From positions 4,514,501-4,578,500 of the forward strand of contig NZ_JAUSXL010000002.1 of NCBI RefSeq assembly GCF_030815975.1: DNA of 64,000 nucleotides, read 5' to 3'. This DNA is from Variovorax paradoxus (GTDB taxonomy: Bacteria > Pseudomonadota > Gammaproteobacteria > Burkholderiales > Burkholderiaceae_C). Position 1 is the stretch's first letter. The number at the start of each line of letters is the position of its first letter. The notes under the pieces were generated by a model. It had not been told where the DNA came from. It saw nothing but the letters and a program-made list of their open reading frames with translations, and ran no database searches. Of the stretch, positions 7,606 to 16,521 are shown one piece after another. The position numbers and the translations under genes were made by a program.

Positions 7606-9015
7606 TCAGGCGCGCCGGGCGGCCGCTTCCACCGGCCTTGGATCGGGCATGGCGCGCGGCATGCGGATGTGCGCCGCAAGGCCGCGTCCGGGGGTGCTGG
7701 TGAGCGCAAAGGTGCCGCCCATGCGCTCGATGTTCTTCGCGACGATCGACAGGCCGAGCCCGGCACCGGCGGCGGACGTGCGCGCCACGTCGCCGCGGAA
7801 GAACGGCTTGGTCAATTGCGAGAGCAGGGCGGGCTCGACGCCCGCGCCATGGTCGCGCACCTTGATCAGCACCGCGTCGTTGTTCGACTGCGCCTGGATC
7901 ACCACGTCGGCGATGCCGGTGGACGGCGTCTTGCCGTAGCGCCGCGCGTTCTCCACCAGGTTGGAAATCACGCGCGTGAGCTCGACCTCATCGCCCAGCA
8001 CGCGCAGGTCGGGCGGCACGTCGACGCGGATGTTCATCTCTTCGTAGTCCTGCACGGCGTAGGTGCAGGCGTCGACCACGTCGCGCAGCAGCACGGGCTT
8101 GGGATCGACGTGGTCGGGGCGCGCGTAGTCGAGGAACTTGTCGATGATGGCGTCGAGCTGGGCGATGTCGGCCGCCATGTGGTCGCGCGCGTCCTCGTCG
8201 GCCACGCTCATCTCGGTTTCGAGCCGCAGGCGCGCGAGCGGCGTGCGCAGGTCGTGCGAGATGCCGGCCAGCATGATGGCGCGGTCCTGCTCGATTTTTG
8301 CGAGCTGGTCGGCCATGCGGTTGAAGCCGATGTTGACCGCGCGAATCTCGTTGGTACGGGCGCTCTCGTCGAGCCGGTGCGCCTCGTATTCGCCTTCGCG
8401 CACCTGCATGGTGGCGCGCGACAGCTGCTTGAGCGGCAGGTTGATGAGCCGCGTGATCAGCGCCGCGCCGGCCAGGGACAAAGCCATGGCGGTGCTGAGC
8501 CAGACCAGCCAGGTGCGGCCGCCCACGCGGCTGAAGCGGGTCGGGTCGAGCAGCAGCCAGTAGGTGTCGCTCTCGATGGTGAAGCCGATCCACAGGCCCG
8601 GTTCGTCGTTGACGCGGCTGGCCACCGTGGTGCCTTCGCCGAGCTGGTCGATCAGCTCCTCGGTCACGCGCTGGTCGAGCGCGCCGCTGGTGTAGGGCTG
8701 GAAGCGGTCGACGGGTTCGCGCGGCAGGATGCGCACGCCCTCTTGGTCGGCCAGCGTCTTGATCAGCGACACCCGCGTGATCGCGTCCGAATACACCAGC
8801 GCCGCGCGCGTGAGGTTCACGAGCGAGGCGATCTGGTGCGCAGTCTGGATGGCGCGCGGCTCGTATTCGAGCGAGCGGAAGGTCTGCAGCCAGGCGACCG
8901 TACAGCCGATCAGCAGCAGCGCGAGCAGGAAGAATGTGCGCCAGAAAAGGCTGAAGCCGAGCTTCAGGCCCGGTCGCCGGTCACGCTGGCCGGTGCCCTC
9001 CAGGGGGCTCGGCAT
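7606..9015 (-). CDS. EnvZ-like sensor histidine kinase
   Basis: A membrane sensor kinase of 469 residues. A transmembrane helix near residues 24-44 is followed by a periplasmic sensor region, a second helix near residue 180, a HAMP linker (LINLPLKQLSRATMQV), the dimerisation/phosphoacceptor box GISHDLRTPLARLR with His near residue 254, and an ATPase domain with GAGLGLSIV. The phosphoacceptor box is close to EnvZ. The ATG at 9015 has an AGGT ribosome-binding site. A GTG at 9078 would add 21 residues but lacks a spaced site. It lies just downstream of its response regulator in the same direction. Confidence 0.9.
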   Translation of the reverse strand: MPSPLEGTGQRDRRPGLKLGFSLFWRTFFLLALLLIGCTVAWLQTFRSLEYEPRAIQTAHQIASLVNLTRAALVYSDAITRVSLIKTLADQEGVRILPREPVDRFQPYTSGALDQRVTEELIDQLGEGTTVASRVNDEPGLWIGFTIESDTYWLLLDPTRFSRVGGRTWLVWLSTAMALSLAGAALITRLINLPLKQLSRATMQVREGEYEAHRLDESARTNEIRAVNIGFNRMADQLAKIEQDRAIMLAGISHDLRTPLARLRLETEMSVADEDARDHMAADIAQLDAIIDKFLDYARPDHVDPKPVLLRDVVDACTYAVQDYEEMNIRVDVPPDLRVLGDEVELTRVISNLVENARRYGKTPSTGIADVVIQAQSNNDAVLIKVRDHGAGVEPALLSQLTKPFFRGDVARTSAAGAGLGLSIVAKNIERMGGTFALTSTPGRGLAAHIRMPRAMPDPRPVEAAARRA

Positions 9016-9090
9016 GGTGACCTGCGCGCCGTCCTCCTGGGCTGGGCTGGGTCTGGCGGATTGCAGGCCGATGGCCACCTCAGGGCGTGC

Positions 9091-9822
9091 TTAGGCCGTG
9101 CCGTCCGGCACGAACACGTAGCCCACGCCCCACACGGTCTGGATGTAGCGGGGCGCCGCGGCATCGGCCTCGACCAGCTTGCGCAGGCGCGAGATCTGCA
9201 CGTCGAGGCTGCGGTCGAAGGGCTCGAATTCGCGGCCGCGGGCCAGCTGGGCCAGCTTCTCGCGCGACAGCGGCTGGCGCGGATGGCGCACCAGCGCCTT
9301 CAGCATGGCGAATTCGCCGGTGGTCAGGGAGAGTTCCTCGCCGTCCTTCTTGAGCGTGCGCGAACCCAGGTCGAACGCGAAGGGCCCGAAGGTCACGGTC
9401 TCGTTCTCGGTGGAAGGGGCGCCGGGCGCTTCGAGCGGCGGACGGCGGCGCAGCACCGCGTGCACGCGCGCCAGCAACTCGCGGGGATTGAATGGCTTGC
9501 CGAGGTAGTCGTCCGCGCCGACTTCGAGGCCGACGATGCGGTCGACGTCTTCGCCCTTGGCGGTGAGCATGATGATTGGCGTGCGGTCGTTGGCGGCACG
9601 CAGGCGGCGGCAGACCGACAGGCCGTCTTCGCCGGGCATCATCAGGTCGAGCACGATCAGGTCGACCGTGTCGCGCAGCAGGATGCGGTTGAGCGCCTTG
9701 CCGTCCTCGGCCACGATCACTTCGAAACCTTCCTGGGTCAGGTAGCGGCGAAGCAGGTCGCGGATGCGGGCGTCATCGTCGACGATCACGATCTTGTCAG
9801 TGCGGGCGGGAACTTGAGTCAT
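9091..9822 (-). CDS. OmpR-family response regulator
   Basis: This 243-residue protein is the likely partner of the kinase encoded downstream. The receiver domain has the acidic pocket at residues 15-17 and the phosphoacceptor Asp59 in VLDLMMPGEDG. The conserved Thr/Lys follow in MLTAKGEDVDR and GKPFNPREL. The C-terminal winged-helix DNA-binding domain ends with YIQTVWGVGYVFV. By domain order and the kinase sequence this looks like an OmpR/EnvZ-type pair, possibly controlling envelope or porin genes, but the regulon cannot be read here. The intergenic stretch 9823-9995 has a TTGACA at 9898 without a good -10. Confidence 0.93.
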   Translation of the reverse strand: MTQVPARTDKIVIVDDDARIRDLLRRYLTQEGFEVIVAEDGKALNRILLRDTVDLIVLDLMMPGEDGLSVCRRLRAANDRTPIIMLTAKGEDVDRIVGLEVGADDYLGKPFNPRELLARVHAVLRRRPPLEAPGAPSTENETVTFGPFAFDLGSRTLKKDGEELSLTTGEFAMLKALVRHPRQPLSREKLAQLARGREFEPFDRSLDVQISRLRKLVEADAAAPRYIQTVWGVGYVFVPDGTA

Positions 9823-9995
9823 TTCTACAACGTTGAATTTGTAACAGCGCCGATTCTGAAGGCGTTGAGCCCCCGCTGAGTCGGTTTTACTTATGGTTTG
9901 ACACTAAGTTACAAAACTTGCGGTCGCTAGCTGTCTAGTCATCCGACGTTCGTCCGGCGGTGGCAAAGTCCAGCCTGTCCTAAGACTTTTGTTCA

Positions 9996-10352
9996 ATGAG
10001 AACCCTTCTTCCCGTCCTGCCGATCCTCGTTGCCTGCAGCTGCGGCCCTGCCTTGGCGAGCGCTGGCGAGTTTCTCAGGGTCGGTGACTCGCGCCGGAAC
10101 GAGGTACGTGAAGCCGTGGCGGCCCACCGTGCCGCGCAGCGCGACGAAATCCGGCGGGAGGAGGCCGTGGCCGGCCGGCGCCTCACGGCGGCCGAGCTCT
10201 TCGAGCTGCGCCAGCAGGTGCGAAGGCAGTGGACGCCGCCCGGCACACCCAACGTGCTGAATTCGGCAGAATCGCAACCGGCCGAGCGAATGGTGCCGCA
10301 GCCGATCTCGGCCGCGCGCGCCCTGACCTTGCCACGCAGCCAGCGCCGCTGA
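9996..10352 (+). CDS. Small exported protein, possible lipoprotein
   Basis: A 118-residue protein of no recognised family. The N-terminus MRTLLPVLPILVACSC is hydrophobic and contains LVAC, which fits a lipobox with Cys14. Alternatively, signal peptidase I could cut near PALASA. The mature part is charged and probably helical (EVREAVAAHRAAQRDEIRREE), ending in a Pro/Ser-rich tail. It precedes the SIMPL-domain gene on the same strand by 59 bases. It follows, in divergent orientation, the OmpR-like regulator, which may control it. Confidence 0.6.
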   Translation: MRTLLPVLPILVACSCGPALASAGEFLRVGDSRRNEVREAVAAHRAAQRDEIRREEAVAGRRLTAAELFELRQQVRRQWTPPGTPNVLNSAESQPAERMVPQPISAARALTLPRSQRR

Positions 10353-10411
10353 AGCGGCGAGGGCTGCCTGTTCTTGCGTTCTTGAACACAAACCCAGGGA
10401 GTAATCTCGTC

Positions 10412-11122
10412 TTGAAAAAAATCAGATTGATCGCGGCTTGCGTCGCATTGGCTGCGGCAGGCGCCGCGGGCACGGCCATGGCCCAGAACATGGCTGCGCC
10501 GCCGCAGAACGTGCTGCAGCTCACGGCCTCGGGCACGGTCGAAGTGCAGCAGGATCTGCTGAGCATGACGCTCACCACCACGCGCGACGCCCCCGATGCC
10601 GCCACGGTCCAGTCGCAGCTCAAGACCGCGGTGGACGCCGCCCTGGCCGAGGCGAAGAAAAACGCCCAGCCCGGCCAGCTCGACGTGCGCACCGGCAATT
10701 TCAGCCTGTCGCCGCGCTACACCCGCGAAGGCAAGATCAACGGCTGGCAGGGCTCCGCGGAAATGGTGCTCGAAGGCCGCGACTTCCCGCGCATCACGCA
10801 GACCGCGGGCCGCATCACCGCGCTCAACGTCGGCAACGTGGGCTTCGCGCTGAGCCGCGAGCAGCGCGCCAGGAGCGAGGCCGAGGCCCAAACCATCGCC
10901 ATCGAGAACTTCAAGCAGAAGGCCACCGAACTGGCCAAGGGCTTCGGCTTCGGCGGCTACACGCTGCGCGAAGTTTCGGTGAACGCGAACGACAGCGGCC
11001 CGATCCGGCCGCGCGTCATGGCAGCGGCCGCCAAGTCCTTTGCGGCAGACGCGCCGGTGCCGGTGGAAGCCGGCAAGGCCAGCGTGGTCGTGAACGTGTC
11101 GGGGTCGGTGCAGCTCAAGTAG
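10412..11122 (+). CDS. SIMPL domain-containing (DUF541) periplasmic protein
   Basis: A 236-residue exported protein with a clear signal peptide (MKKIRLIAACVALAAAGAAG, cleavage near AMAQ). The body matches the SIMPL/DUF541 family: LTASGTVEVQQDLLSMTL after the signal, LNVGNVGFALSRE mid-protein, and repeated alternating strands at the C-terminus. Members are linked to envelope or oxidative stress in some bacteria, but their molecular role is unclear. The start is a TTG at 10412 with GGGAG upstream. This is the only start that gives a proper signal peptide. Confidence 0.85.
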   Translation: MKKIRLIAACVALAAAGAAGTAMAQNMAAPPQNVLQLTASGTVEVQQDLLSMTLTTTRDAPDAATVQSQLKTAVDAALAEAKKNAQPGQLDVRTGNFSLSPRYTREGKINGWQGSAEMVLEGRDFPRITQTAGRITALNVGNVGFALSREQRARSEAEAQTIAIENFKQKATELAKGFGFGGYTLREVSVNANDSGPIRPRVMAAAAKSFAADAPVPVEAGKASVVVNVSGSVQLK

Positions 11123-11145
11123 AAGAAAAAGCCGGAAGGCCCTTC

Positions 11146-11916
11146 TTACTGGGCCGTCCAGCCGCCGTCCATTTGCCAGGCTACCCCGCGAACCTGATCG
11201 GCCGCCGGCGAGCACAGGAACACCGCAAGGCCGCCGAGCTGTTCGACCGTGGTGAACTGCAGCGAAGGCTGCTTTTCTCCCAGCAGTTCGTTTTGCGCCT
11301 GCATGGCCGGGATGCCTTCGCGTGCCGCGCGGTCATCGATCTGCTTTTGCACCAGCGGGGTCAGCACCCAGCCCGGACAGATCGCATTGCTCGTGATGCC
11401 GGTGGTCGCGGTTTCGAGCGCCACCGACTTGGTGAAGCCGACAATGCCGTGCTTGGCCGCTACGTAGGCCGACTTTTGCGCCGAGGCCACCAGCCCATGG
11501 GCCGATGCGACATTGACGATGCGGCCCCAGTTGGCCTCGCGCATGGCGGGAATGGCGAGCCGGGTCGTGTGGAATGCGCTCGTGAGGTTGATTGCAATGA
11601 TGGCGTCCCAGCGTTCTGGCGGAAAGTCCTCGACCTTTGCCACATGCTGGATGCCGGCGTTGTTCACGAGGATGTCGATGCGCCCGAATTTGGACGCGGC
11701 GAACTTCATCATGTCCTCGATCTGGCCGGGCTGGCTCATGTCGGCGCCGTGATATTCGGCGCGCACGCCGAGCGCTTCTATCTGGGCCTTGGGGGTTTCG
11801 GCGTCGCCGAAGCCATTGAGCACGATGTTTGCGCCTTGTTGTGCAAGCGCGTTGGCAATGGCAAGGCCAATGCCGCTGGTGGACCCCGTGACAAGCGCGG
11901 TTTTGCCTTTGAGCAT
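11146..11916 (-). CDS. bdhA: D-3-hydroxybutyrate dehydrogenase
   Basis: A 256-residue short-chain dehydrogenase that interconverts 3-hydroxybutyrate and acetoacetate in PHB turnover. It has TGSTSGIG at residues 10-17, NNAG near residue 88, and the catalytic YVAAK with upstream Ser in NVASAHG. The C-terminal QMDGGWTAQ and the LTPLVQKQIDDRA segment match bacterial BdhA, which distinguishes it from generic SDRs. ATG at 11916 has CCGGAG upstream. A TTG three codons earlier would leave no spacing. A phaR homologue 4 kb away is consistent with PHB metabolism. Confidence 0.9.
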   Translation of the reverse strand: MLKGKTALVTGSTSGIGLAIANALAQQGANIVLNGFGDAETPKAQIEALGVRAEYHGADMSQPGQIEDMMKFAASKFGRIDILVNNAGIQHVAKVEDFPPERWDAIIAINLTSAFHTTRLAIPAMREANWGRIVNVASAHGLVASAQKSAYVAAKHGIVGFTKSVALETATTGITSNAICPGWVLTPLVQKQIDDRAAREGIPAMQAQNELLGEKQPSLQFTTVEQLGGLAVFLCSPAADQVRGVAWQMDGGWTAQ

Positions 11917-11984
11917 GAAGATCAATCTCCGGATGAATTAGGATGCGACGAGACCATTATCCGCACCAGGACGACTTCGTTTTC

Positions 11985-12935
11985 ATGACAGAACCGGCGC
12001 TTCATTACGTGGCGTGCGATGACGCCCAGGGCGGTCACCGCATGGCCTATTGGCAATGGGGCGACGCGCGCAGCGCGCACGTGGTGGTCTGCGTGCACGG
12101 CCTGACGCGGCAGGGGCGCGACTTCGACGTGCTGGCGCAGGCCATCGTCGCTCGCGCCGGCGGCGACGTGCGCGTGGTCTGCCCTGACGTGGCGGGCCGC
12201 GGCCGAAGCGACTGGCTGCGCGATCCGGCCCTCTACCAGGTGCCGGTCTATGCGGCCGACATGCTGGCGCTGGTTGCGCAGCTGCATCGCGAGCAAGCGA
12301 TCGATATGCTCGACTACCTGGGCACCAGCATGGGCGGGCTGATCGGCTTCGTGCTGGCGGGGCACAAGCAATTGCCGCTGGCGCGGCCGATACGCCGCTT
12401 CATCGTGAACGACGTGGGTCCGACAATCGAGGCCGGCGCGCTTCAGCGCATCGGCGCCTACGTGGGGCAGGGCGGCCGCTACGAAAGCCTGCAGTCGGCC
12501 GCCGACGCCATGTGGGCGATCTCGACCTCCTTCGGCCCGCATACGCCCGCCCAGTGGCTCTCGCTGTCGCAGCACATGGTGGTGCCCGCATCGCAGCGCA
12601 CGGCCGATGGCGCCGGCAAGGTGGAGGCCGGTGCACTCGACGGCGATGCATGGCTGCTTCACTACGATCCGGCCATTGCCGTTGCGCTGCGCGCCATCAC
12701 GCCCGAGGCTGCGGCCCAGGGCGGTGCGGTGATGTGGAGCCTTTATGACGCCATCGATGCGCGCACGCTCGTGACGCGCGGCGCCCAGTCGGACCTGCTC
12801 TCGCGCGAAACGGCCCTGGCCATGACGCAGCGCGGCCCGCGCGCGGCGCTGATCGAGTTCGAAGGCGTGGGTCATGCGCCCACCTTCGTCGACCCCGGGC
12901 AGGTGGGCGCCGTCACCAACTTCCTGTTCGATTGA
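11985..12935 (+). CDS. Alpha/beta fold hydrolase
   Basis: A 316-residue serine hydrolase. The oxyanion region VCVHGLTRQGRDFD is near residue 37. The nucleophile elbow GTSMGG lies about residue 116, and the C-terminal catalytic His is in EGVGHAPTF. The substrate is unknown; esterases, lipases and C-C hydrolases share the layout. The ATG at 11985 (MTEPALHYV) was preferred. An in-frame ATG at 11943 would add 14 residues of unlikely composition, and neither start has a strong ribosome-binding site. It ends seven bases before relA on the same strand. Confidence 0.82.
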   Translation: MTEPALHYVACDDAQGGHRMAYWQWGDARSAHVVVCVHGLTRQGRDFDVLAQAIVARAGGDVRVVCPDVAGRGRSDWLRDPALYQVPVYAADMLALVAQLHREQAIDMLDYLGTSMGGLIGFVLAGHKQLPLARPIRRFIVNDVGPTIEAGALQRIGAYVGQGGRYESLQSAADAMWAISTSFGPHTPAQWLSLSQHMVVPASQRTADGAGKVEAGALDGDAWLLHYDPAIAVALRAITPEAAAQGGAVMWSLYDAIDARTLVTRGAQSDLLSRETALAMTQRGPRAALIEFEGVGHAPTFVDPGQVGAVTNFLFD

Positions 12936-12942
12936 GGCCAAC

Positions 12943-15183
12943 GTGAAGCGCGAGTCCTCGAGTCTTCAAACGGCGCACGCCTCCGATACGGCGGTGGTGG
13001 ACTATCCCTTGTCCGCCGCCACGGCCGACCGCACGCCGGTGATGGAGAACATGCTCGCCCGTGCGCGTGCTTTCGCCGAGCCGCTGATCGCCGACGAAAA
13101 GCTCGACACCGGCGAGAACACGCTGGCGCATGCCGACGCCGTCGCGGCCATCGTCGCGAAGATGGGAGGCTCCGAGGCCATGCAGGCCGCGAGCTACCTG
13201 GTCTACGCCTGCCAGCACCTCAACCGCCCGCAGGAAGTGATCGCCAAGGTGTTCGGCGACAACTTCGCGGCGCTTGCGGTCGAAACCACCAAGCTGGTCC
13301 GCGTGCAGGAGCAGGCCCGCTCGGCTTCGCAAGGCCATCACCTCGGAGAAGGCGCGGGTGCGCAGACCGAGAACGTGCGCAAGATGCTGCTCGCGTTCTC
13401 GCGCGACCTGCGCGTCGTCATGCTGCGCCTTGCGTCGCGCCTGCAGACTCTGCGGCATGCCGCCGCCAGCAAGCAGCCGGCGCCCGAGAGCGTGGCGCGC
13501 GAGTCGCTGCAGGTGTTTGCGCCGCTCGCCAACCGGCTTGGCATCTGGCAGGTGAAGTGGGAGATCGAAGACCTCTCGTTCCGCTTCCTGGAGCCCGAGA
13601 CCTACAAGCTGATCGCGCGCCTGCTCGACGAGAAGCGGGTCGAGCGCGAAGGCCACGTCGAGCAGCTGCGCTCGCAGCTCGAAAGCGAGCTGCAGGCCGA
13701 GGGCGTGCGCGCCACGGTGCAGGGCCGGCCGAAGAACATCTACAGCATCGTCAAGAAGATGCGCGGCAAGTCGCTCGACTTCGCGCAGGTGTTCGACATC
13801 CTCGCGCTGCGCGTGGTGGTGCCCGACGTGAAGGACTGCTACGCCGCGCTGGCCTGGGTGCATTCGCACTTCCTGCCGATCGACGAGGAGTTCGACGACT
13901 ACATTGCGCGGCCCAAGCCCAACGGATACCAGTCGCTGCACACCGTGGTGCGCGAAATGGTCGATGGCAAGCCCGGCAAGCCGATCGAGATCCAGATCCG
14001 CACGGAAGAAATGCACGACCATGCCGAGCACGGCGTGGCGGCGCACTGGGCCTACAAGGAAGCCGGGCACAAGGGCTATGCGGGCGTGTGGGCGAGCGGC
14101 GAATACGACGCGAAGATCGCCGTGCTGCGGCAGCTGCTGGCATGGGAGCGCGACCTGTCGGGCGGCTCGCAGGGTCAGGGACTCTTCGACGACCGCATCT
14201 ACGTGCTCACGCCCGACGCGGCCATCGTCGAACTGCCGCAGGGCGCAACGCCGGTCGACTTTGCCTACACCGTGCACACCACGCTGGGCCACCGGTGCCG
14301 CGGAGCGCGTGTCGACGGGGCCATGGTGCCGCTCAACACGCCGCTGTCCAACGGGCAGACAGTCGAGATCATCGCGGCCAAGGAGGGTGGCCCTTCGCGC
14401 GACTGGCTCAATGCCGAGCTGGGCTACCTTGCAAGCCACCGCGCACGCGCCAAGGTGCGCGCATGGTTCAACGCGCAGATCACGCACGAGACCGTGGCGC
14501 GCGGTCGCGAGGCGGTCGAAAAGCTGCTGCAGCGCGAAGGCAAGACCTCCACGCGGCTCGAGGACCTGGCTTCGCAACTGGGCTTCAAGTCGGCGGATCA
14601 CTTGTTCGAGGTGGTCGGCAAGGACGAGTTCTCGCTGCGCAACATCGAGATGCTGCTGCGTCCGCCCGAGCCCGCGCCGAACCCGGACGACGGCGTGCAG
14701 ATCAAGAAGCCGCGCGCGAGCGAGAAGTCCGGCAAGGGCGGCGTGCTGGTGGTGGGCGTGTCTTCGCTGATGACGCAGCTTGCCAAGTGCTGCAAGCCCG
14801 CGCCGCCCGACGCCATCCGCGGCTTCGTGACGCGCGGCCACGGCGTGAGCGTGCACCGCGCCGACTGCAGCAACTTCCGGATGATGGCCTCGCGCGACGG
14901 CGAGCGCGTGATCGACGTCGAGTGGGGCGCCGCGAAGGGCGGCGAAGCGCCGGTCTATGCGGTCGACGTGGCCGTGGAAGCGGCCGACCGCCAGGGCCTG
15001 CTGCGCGACATCTCCGATGTGTTCGCACGCGAGAAGATGAACGTCATCGGCGTGCAGACCCAATCGGTCAAGGGCACGGCGTGGATGACTTTCACCGTGG
15101 AAATCTCCGACGCGGCACGCCTCGCGCAGGTGCTTGGCCTCGTGACGGCGGTTGCCGGTGTGCGATCTGCACGTCGGCGCTGA
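12943..15183 (+). CDS. relA: GTP pyrophosphokinase RelA (ppGpp synthetase I)
   Basis: A 746-residue stringent-response enzyme. The N-terminal hydrolase-like domain lacks the HD catalytic pair, so it is probably hydrolase-dead. The synthetase domain carries EFDDYIARPKPNGYQSLHTV near residue 316. The EFDD form marks monofunctional RelA, whereas bifunctional Rel/SpoT have RxKD. TGS (IYVLTPDAAIVELPQGATPV), a conserved-cysteine region (LAKCCKPAPPD) and a C-terminal ACT domain follow. The start is a GTG at 12943 with weak GAGG upstream. A separate SpoT should exist elsewhere in the genome. Confidence 0.95.
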   Translation: MKRESSSLQTAHASDTAVVDYPLSAATADRTPVMENMLARARAFAEPLIADEKLDTGENTLAHADAVAAIVAKMGGSEAMQAASYLVYACQHLNRPQEVIAKVFGDNFAALAVETTKLVRVQEQARSASQGHHLGEGAGAQTENVRKMLLAFSRDLRVVMLRLASRLQTLRHAAASKQPAPESVARESLQVFAPLANRLGIWQVKWEIEDLSFRFLEPETYKLIARLLDEKRVEREGHVEQLRSQLESELQAEGVRATVQGRPKNIYSIVKKMRGKSLDFAQVFDILALRVVVPDVKDCYAALAWVHSHFLPIDEEFDDYIARPKPNGYQSLHTVVREMVDGKPGKPIEIQIRTEEMHDHAEHGVAAHWAYKEAGHKGYAGVWASGEYDAKIAVLRQLLAWERDLSGGSQGQGLFDDRIYVLTPDAAIVELPQGATPVDFAYTVHTTLGHRCRGARVDGAMVPLNTPLSNGQTVEIIAAKEGGPSRDWLNAELGYLASHRARAKVRAWFNAQITHETVARGREAVEKLLQREGKTSTRLEDLASQLGFKSADHLFEVVGKDEFSLRNIEMLLRPPEPAPNPDDGVQIKKPRASEKSGKGGVLVVGVSSLMTQLAKCCKPAPPDAIRGFVTRGHGVSVHRADCSNFRMMASRDGERVIDVEWGAAKGGEAPVYAVDVAVEAADRQGLLRDISDVFAREKMNVIGVQTQSVKGTAWMTFTVEISDAARLAQVLGLVTAVAGVRSARRR

Positions 15184-15208
15184 AAAGCGCGTTTTCTCCT
15201 GCTACAAT
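15180..15208 (+). promoter_or_regulatory. Likely sigma70 promoter of tRNA-Val
   Basis: CTGAAA at 15180-15185 (four of six -35 bases) and TACAAT at 15203-15208 are separated by 17 bp. They lie about 24 bp before the tRNA and overlap the relA stop codon. This is a motif match only. Confidence 0.5.
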
Positions 15209-15231
15209 AGCTGCTTCTCGGACACATCCTT

Positions 15232-15308
15232 AGGCGCGTAGCTCAGCTGGTTAGAGCACCACCTTGACATGGTGGGGGTCGTTGGTTCGAGTCCAATCGC
15301 GCCTACCA
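15232..15308 (+). tRNA. tRNA-Val (GAC)
   Basis: A 77-nt cloverleaf. The acceptor AGGCGCG pairs with CGCGCCT, the D-arm follows (GCTCAGCTGGTTAGAGC), and the anticodon stem CCACC/GGTGG encloses the loop TTGACAT with anticodon GAC. GGTTCGAGTCC forms the T-arm, and CCA is encoded. A short CACCGGG/CCCGGTG hairpin at 15359-15375 followed by TTTC could be a weak terminator. Confidence 0.96.
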
Positions 15309-15478
15309 ATTTCTGCTTCAACTTCCGGCCAACCACCGGGTCTGTTGAACAGGGCTTTCACCGGGTTCCCCGGTGTTTCAATCGTCCTTGCGGTGAAGCA
15401 GACAAAGACCATGGCCATGTTGTTGTGCTACCTTGGCCGCTCTGCAAACCTTTTCCAAATTTCTTGACAAGCGATCTG

Positions 15479-15847
15479 ATGAATACGCGATCAACGCTGG
15501 TTGATCGGGCTCATGCCGACATGCGCCTGGCCGCATTGCTCAGGCAGGCCCCCATTGAATTTGCGCGCGCGGTCTATGGCATCAACGACCACGCAAGCGG
15601 CCGTACCGACACCATGGCAGCGCGTGAAATAGCACGCGCCATCCGACAGGGCACGCCCGTGACGCAGGAGCGCGCCGAGCAGCGCTCGCGCGCCTACTTG
15701 CCGACCGCCGGCCAGGAGCACTGTCCGCGTTGCTGGGTGGTCTACGGCCACAAGAGTCCGCTGCGTTTCAGAGAAGCCACCGAAGAACGCCCCGAGACCG
15801 CGACCTGCAGCGCATGCGGCGCCGAGTACGCGACAGCGCTCGATTGA
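15479..15847 (+). CDS. Hypothetical protein with C-terminal zinc ribbon
   Basis: A 122-residue protein, not recognised. The N-terminal two thirds look helical (RLAALLRQAPIEFARAVYG). The C-terminal part has two CxxC knuckles, CPRCW and CSACG, about 29 residues apart, which fit a zinc ribbon. The ATG at 15479 (MNTRSTLVDRAH) is the first clear start after tRNA-Val. Upstream in-frame codons run through the tRNA and are not coding. No ribosome-binding site is obvious. It is followed about 100 bp later by phaR on the same strand. Confidence 0.55.
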   Translation: MNTRSTLVDRAHADMRLAALLRQAPIEFARAVYGINDHASGRTDTMAAREIARAIRQGTPVTQERAEQRSRAYLPTAGQEHCPRCWVVYGHKSPLRFREATEERPETATCSACGAEYATALD

Positions 15848-15946
15848 AGCGGCGGATGCTCGGTCAGGGTAAACCTTGTCGCGATGCAGCAAAACCGCTA
15901 CCTAGAATCATCGGATGACATGGGCATCCATGTGAAGGAGTCCGCA

Positions 15947-16480
15947 GTGCAGAGCAAGAAGTCCGGGGTCAAGCCGGTGCAACGTGTCATCAAGAAGTAC
16001 CCCAACCGAAGGCTCTACGACACCGAGACGTCCACGTACATCACGCTCACCGAGGTGAAGCAGCTGGTCATACAGAATGCCCAGTTCGTGGTGCGCGATG
16101 CCAAGACAGGCGACGACCTCACGCGCAGCATCCTGCTGCAGATCATCCTCGAGGAAGAAGCAGGCGGCGCGCCCATGTTCACCGAGCAGGTGCTGTCCAA
16201 CATCATCCGCTTCTACGGACAGGCGATGCAGGGCTACATGGGCCCCTACCTCGAAAAGAACATCCAGGCCATGACCGAAGTGCAGGCCCAGCTCGCCGAA
16301 AAGGCCGAGGGGCTCACGCCCGAGATGTGGTCGCGCTTCATGACCATGCAGTCGCCGATGCTCCAGGGGCTCATGGGCAACTATGTCGAACAGTCCAAGA
16401 CCGTGTTCTTGCAAATGCAGGAGCAGATGCAGAAGAGCACCGAGCAGGTGTTGGGCGCATTCGGCATCAAACGCCCCTGA
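15947..16480 (+). CDS. phaR: Polyhydroxyalkanoate synthesis repressor PhaR
   Basis: A 177-residue DNA-binding regulator that represses phasin and PHB genes and binds PHB granules. It has the N-terminal PHB/PHA accumulation regulator DNA-binding domain ([20 protein letters not shown]) and two PHB-accumulation regulatory segments ([26 protein letters not shown]). The C-terminus is Gln/Met-rich and helical. I chose GTG at 15947 because AAGGAG sits seven bases upstream. The ATG at 15920 in the same frame has no good site. The rimO gene follows after 41 bases. Confidence 0.92.
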   Translation: MQSKKSGVKPVQRVIKKYPNRRLYDTETSTYITLTEVKQLVIQNAQFVVRDAKTGDDLTRSILLQIILEEEAGGAPMFTEQVLSNIIRFYGQAMQGYMGPYLEKNIQAMTEVQAQLAEKAEGLTPEMWSRFMTMQSPMLQGLMGNYVEQSKTVFLQMQEQMQKSTEQVLGAFGIKRP

Positions 16481-16521
16481 AATTCCGTCCCCGGCGGATA
16501 GCTGGGACAATAGAGGCATAT

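Noticed and set aside
9898..9903. TTGACA in the gap upstream of the small exported protein gene
   Set aside because: No acceptable -10 lies 16-18 bp downstream.
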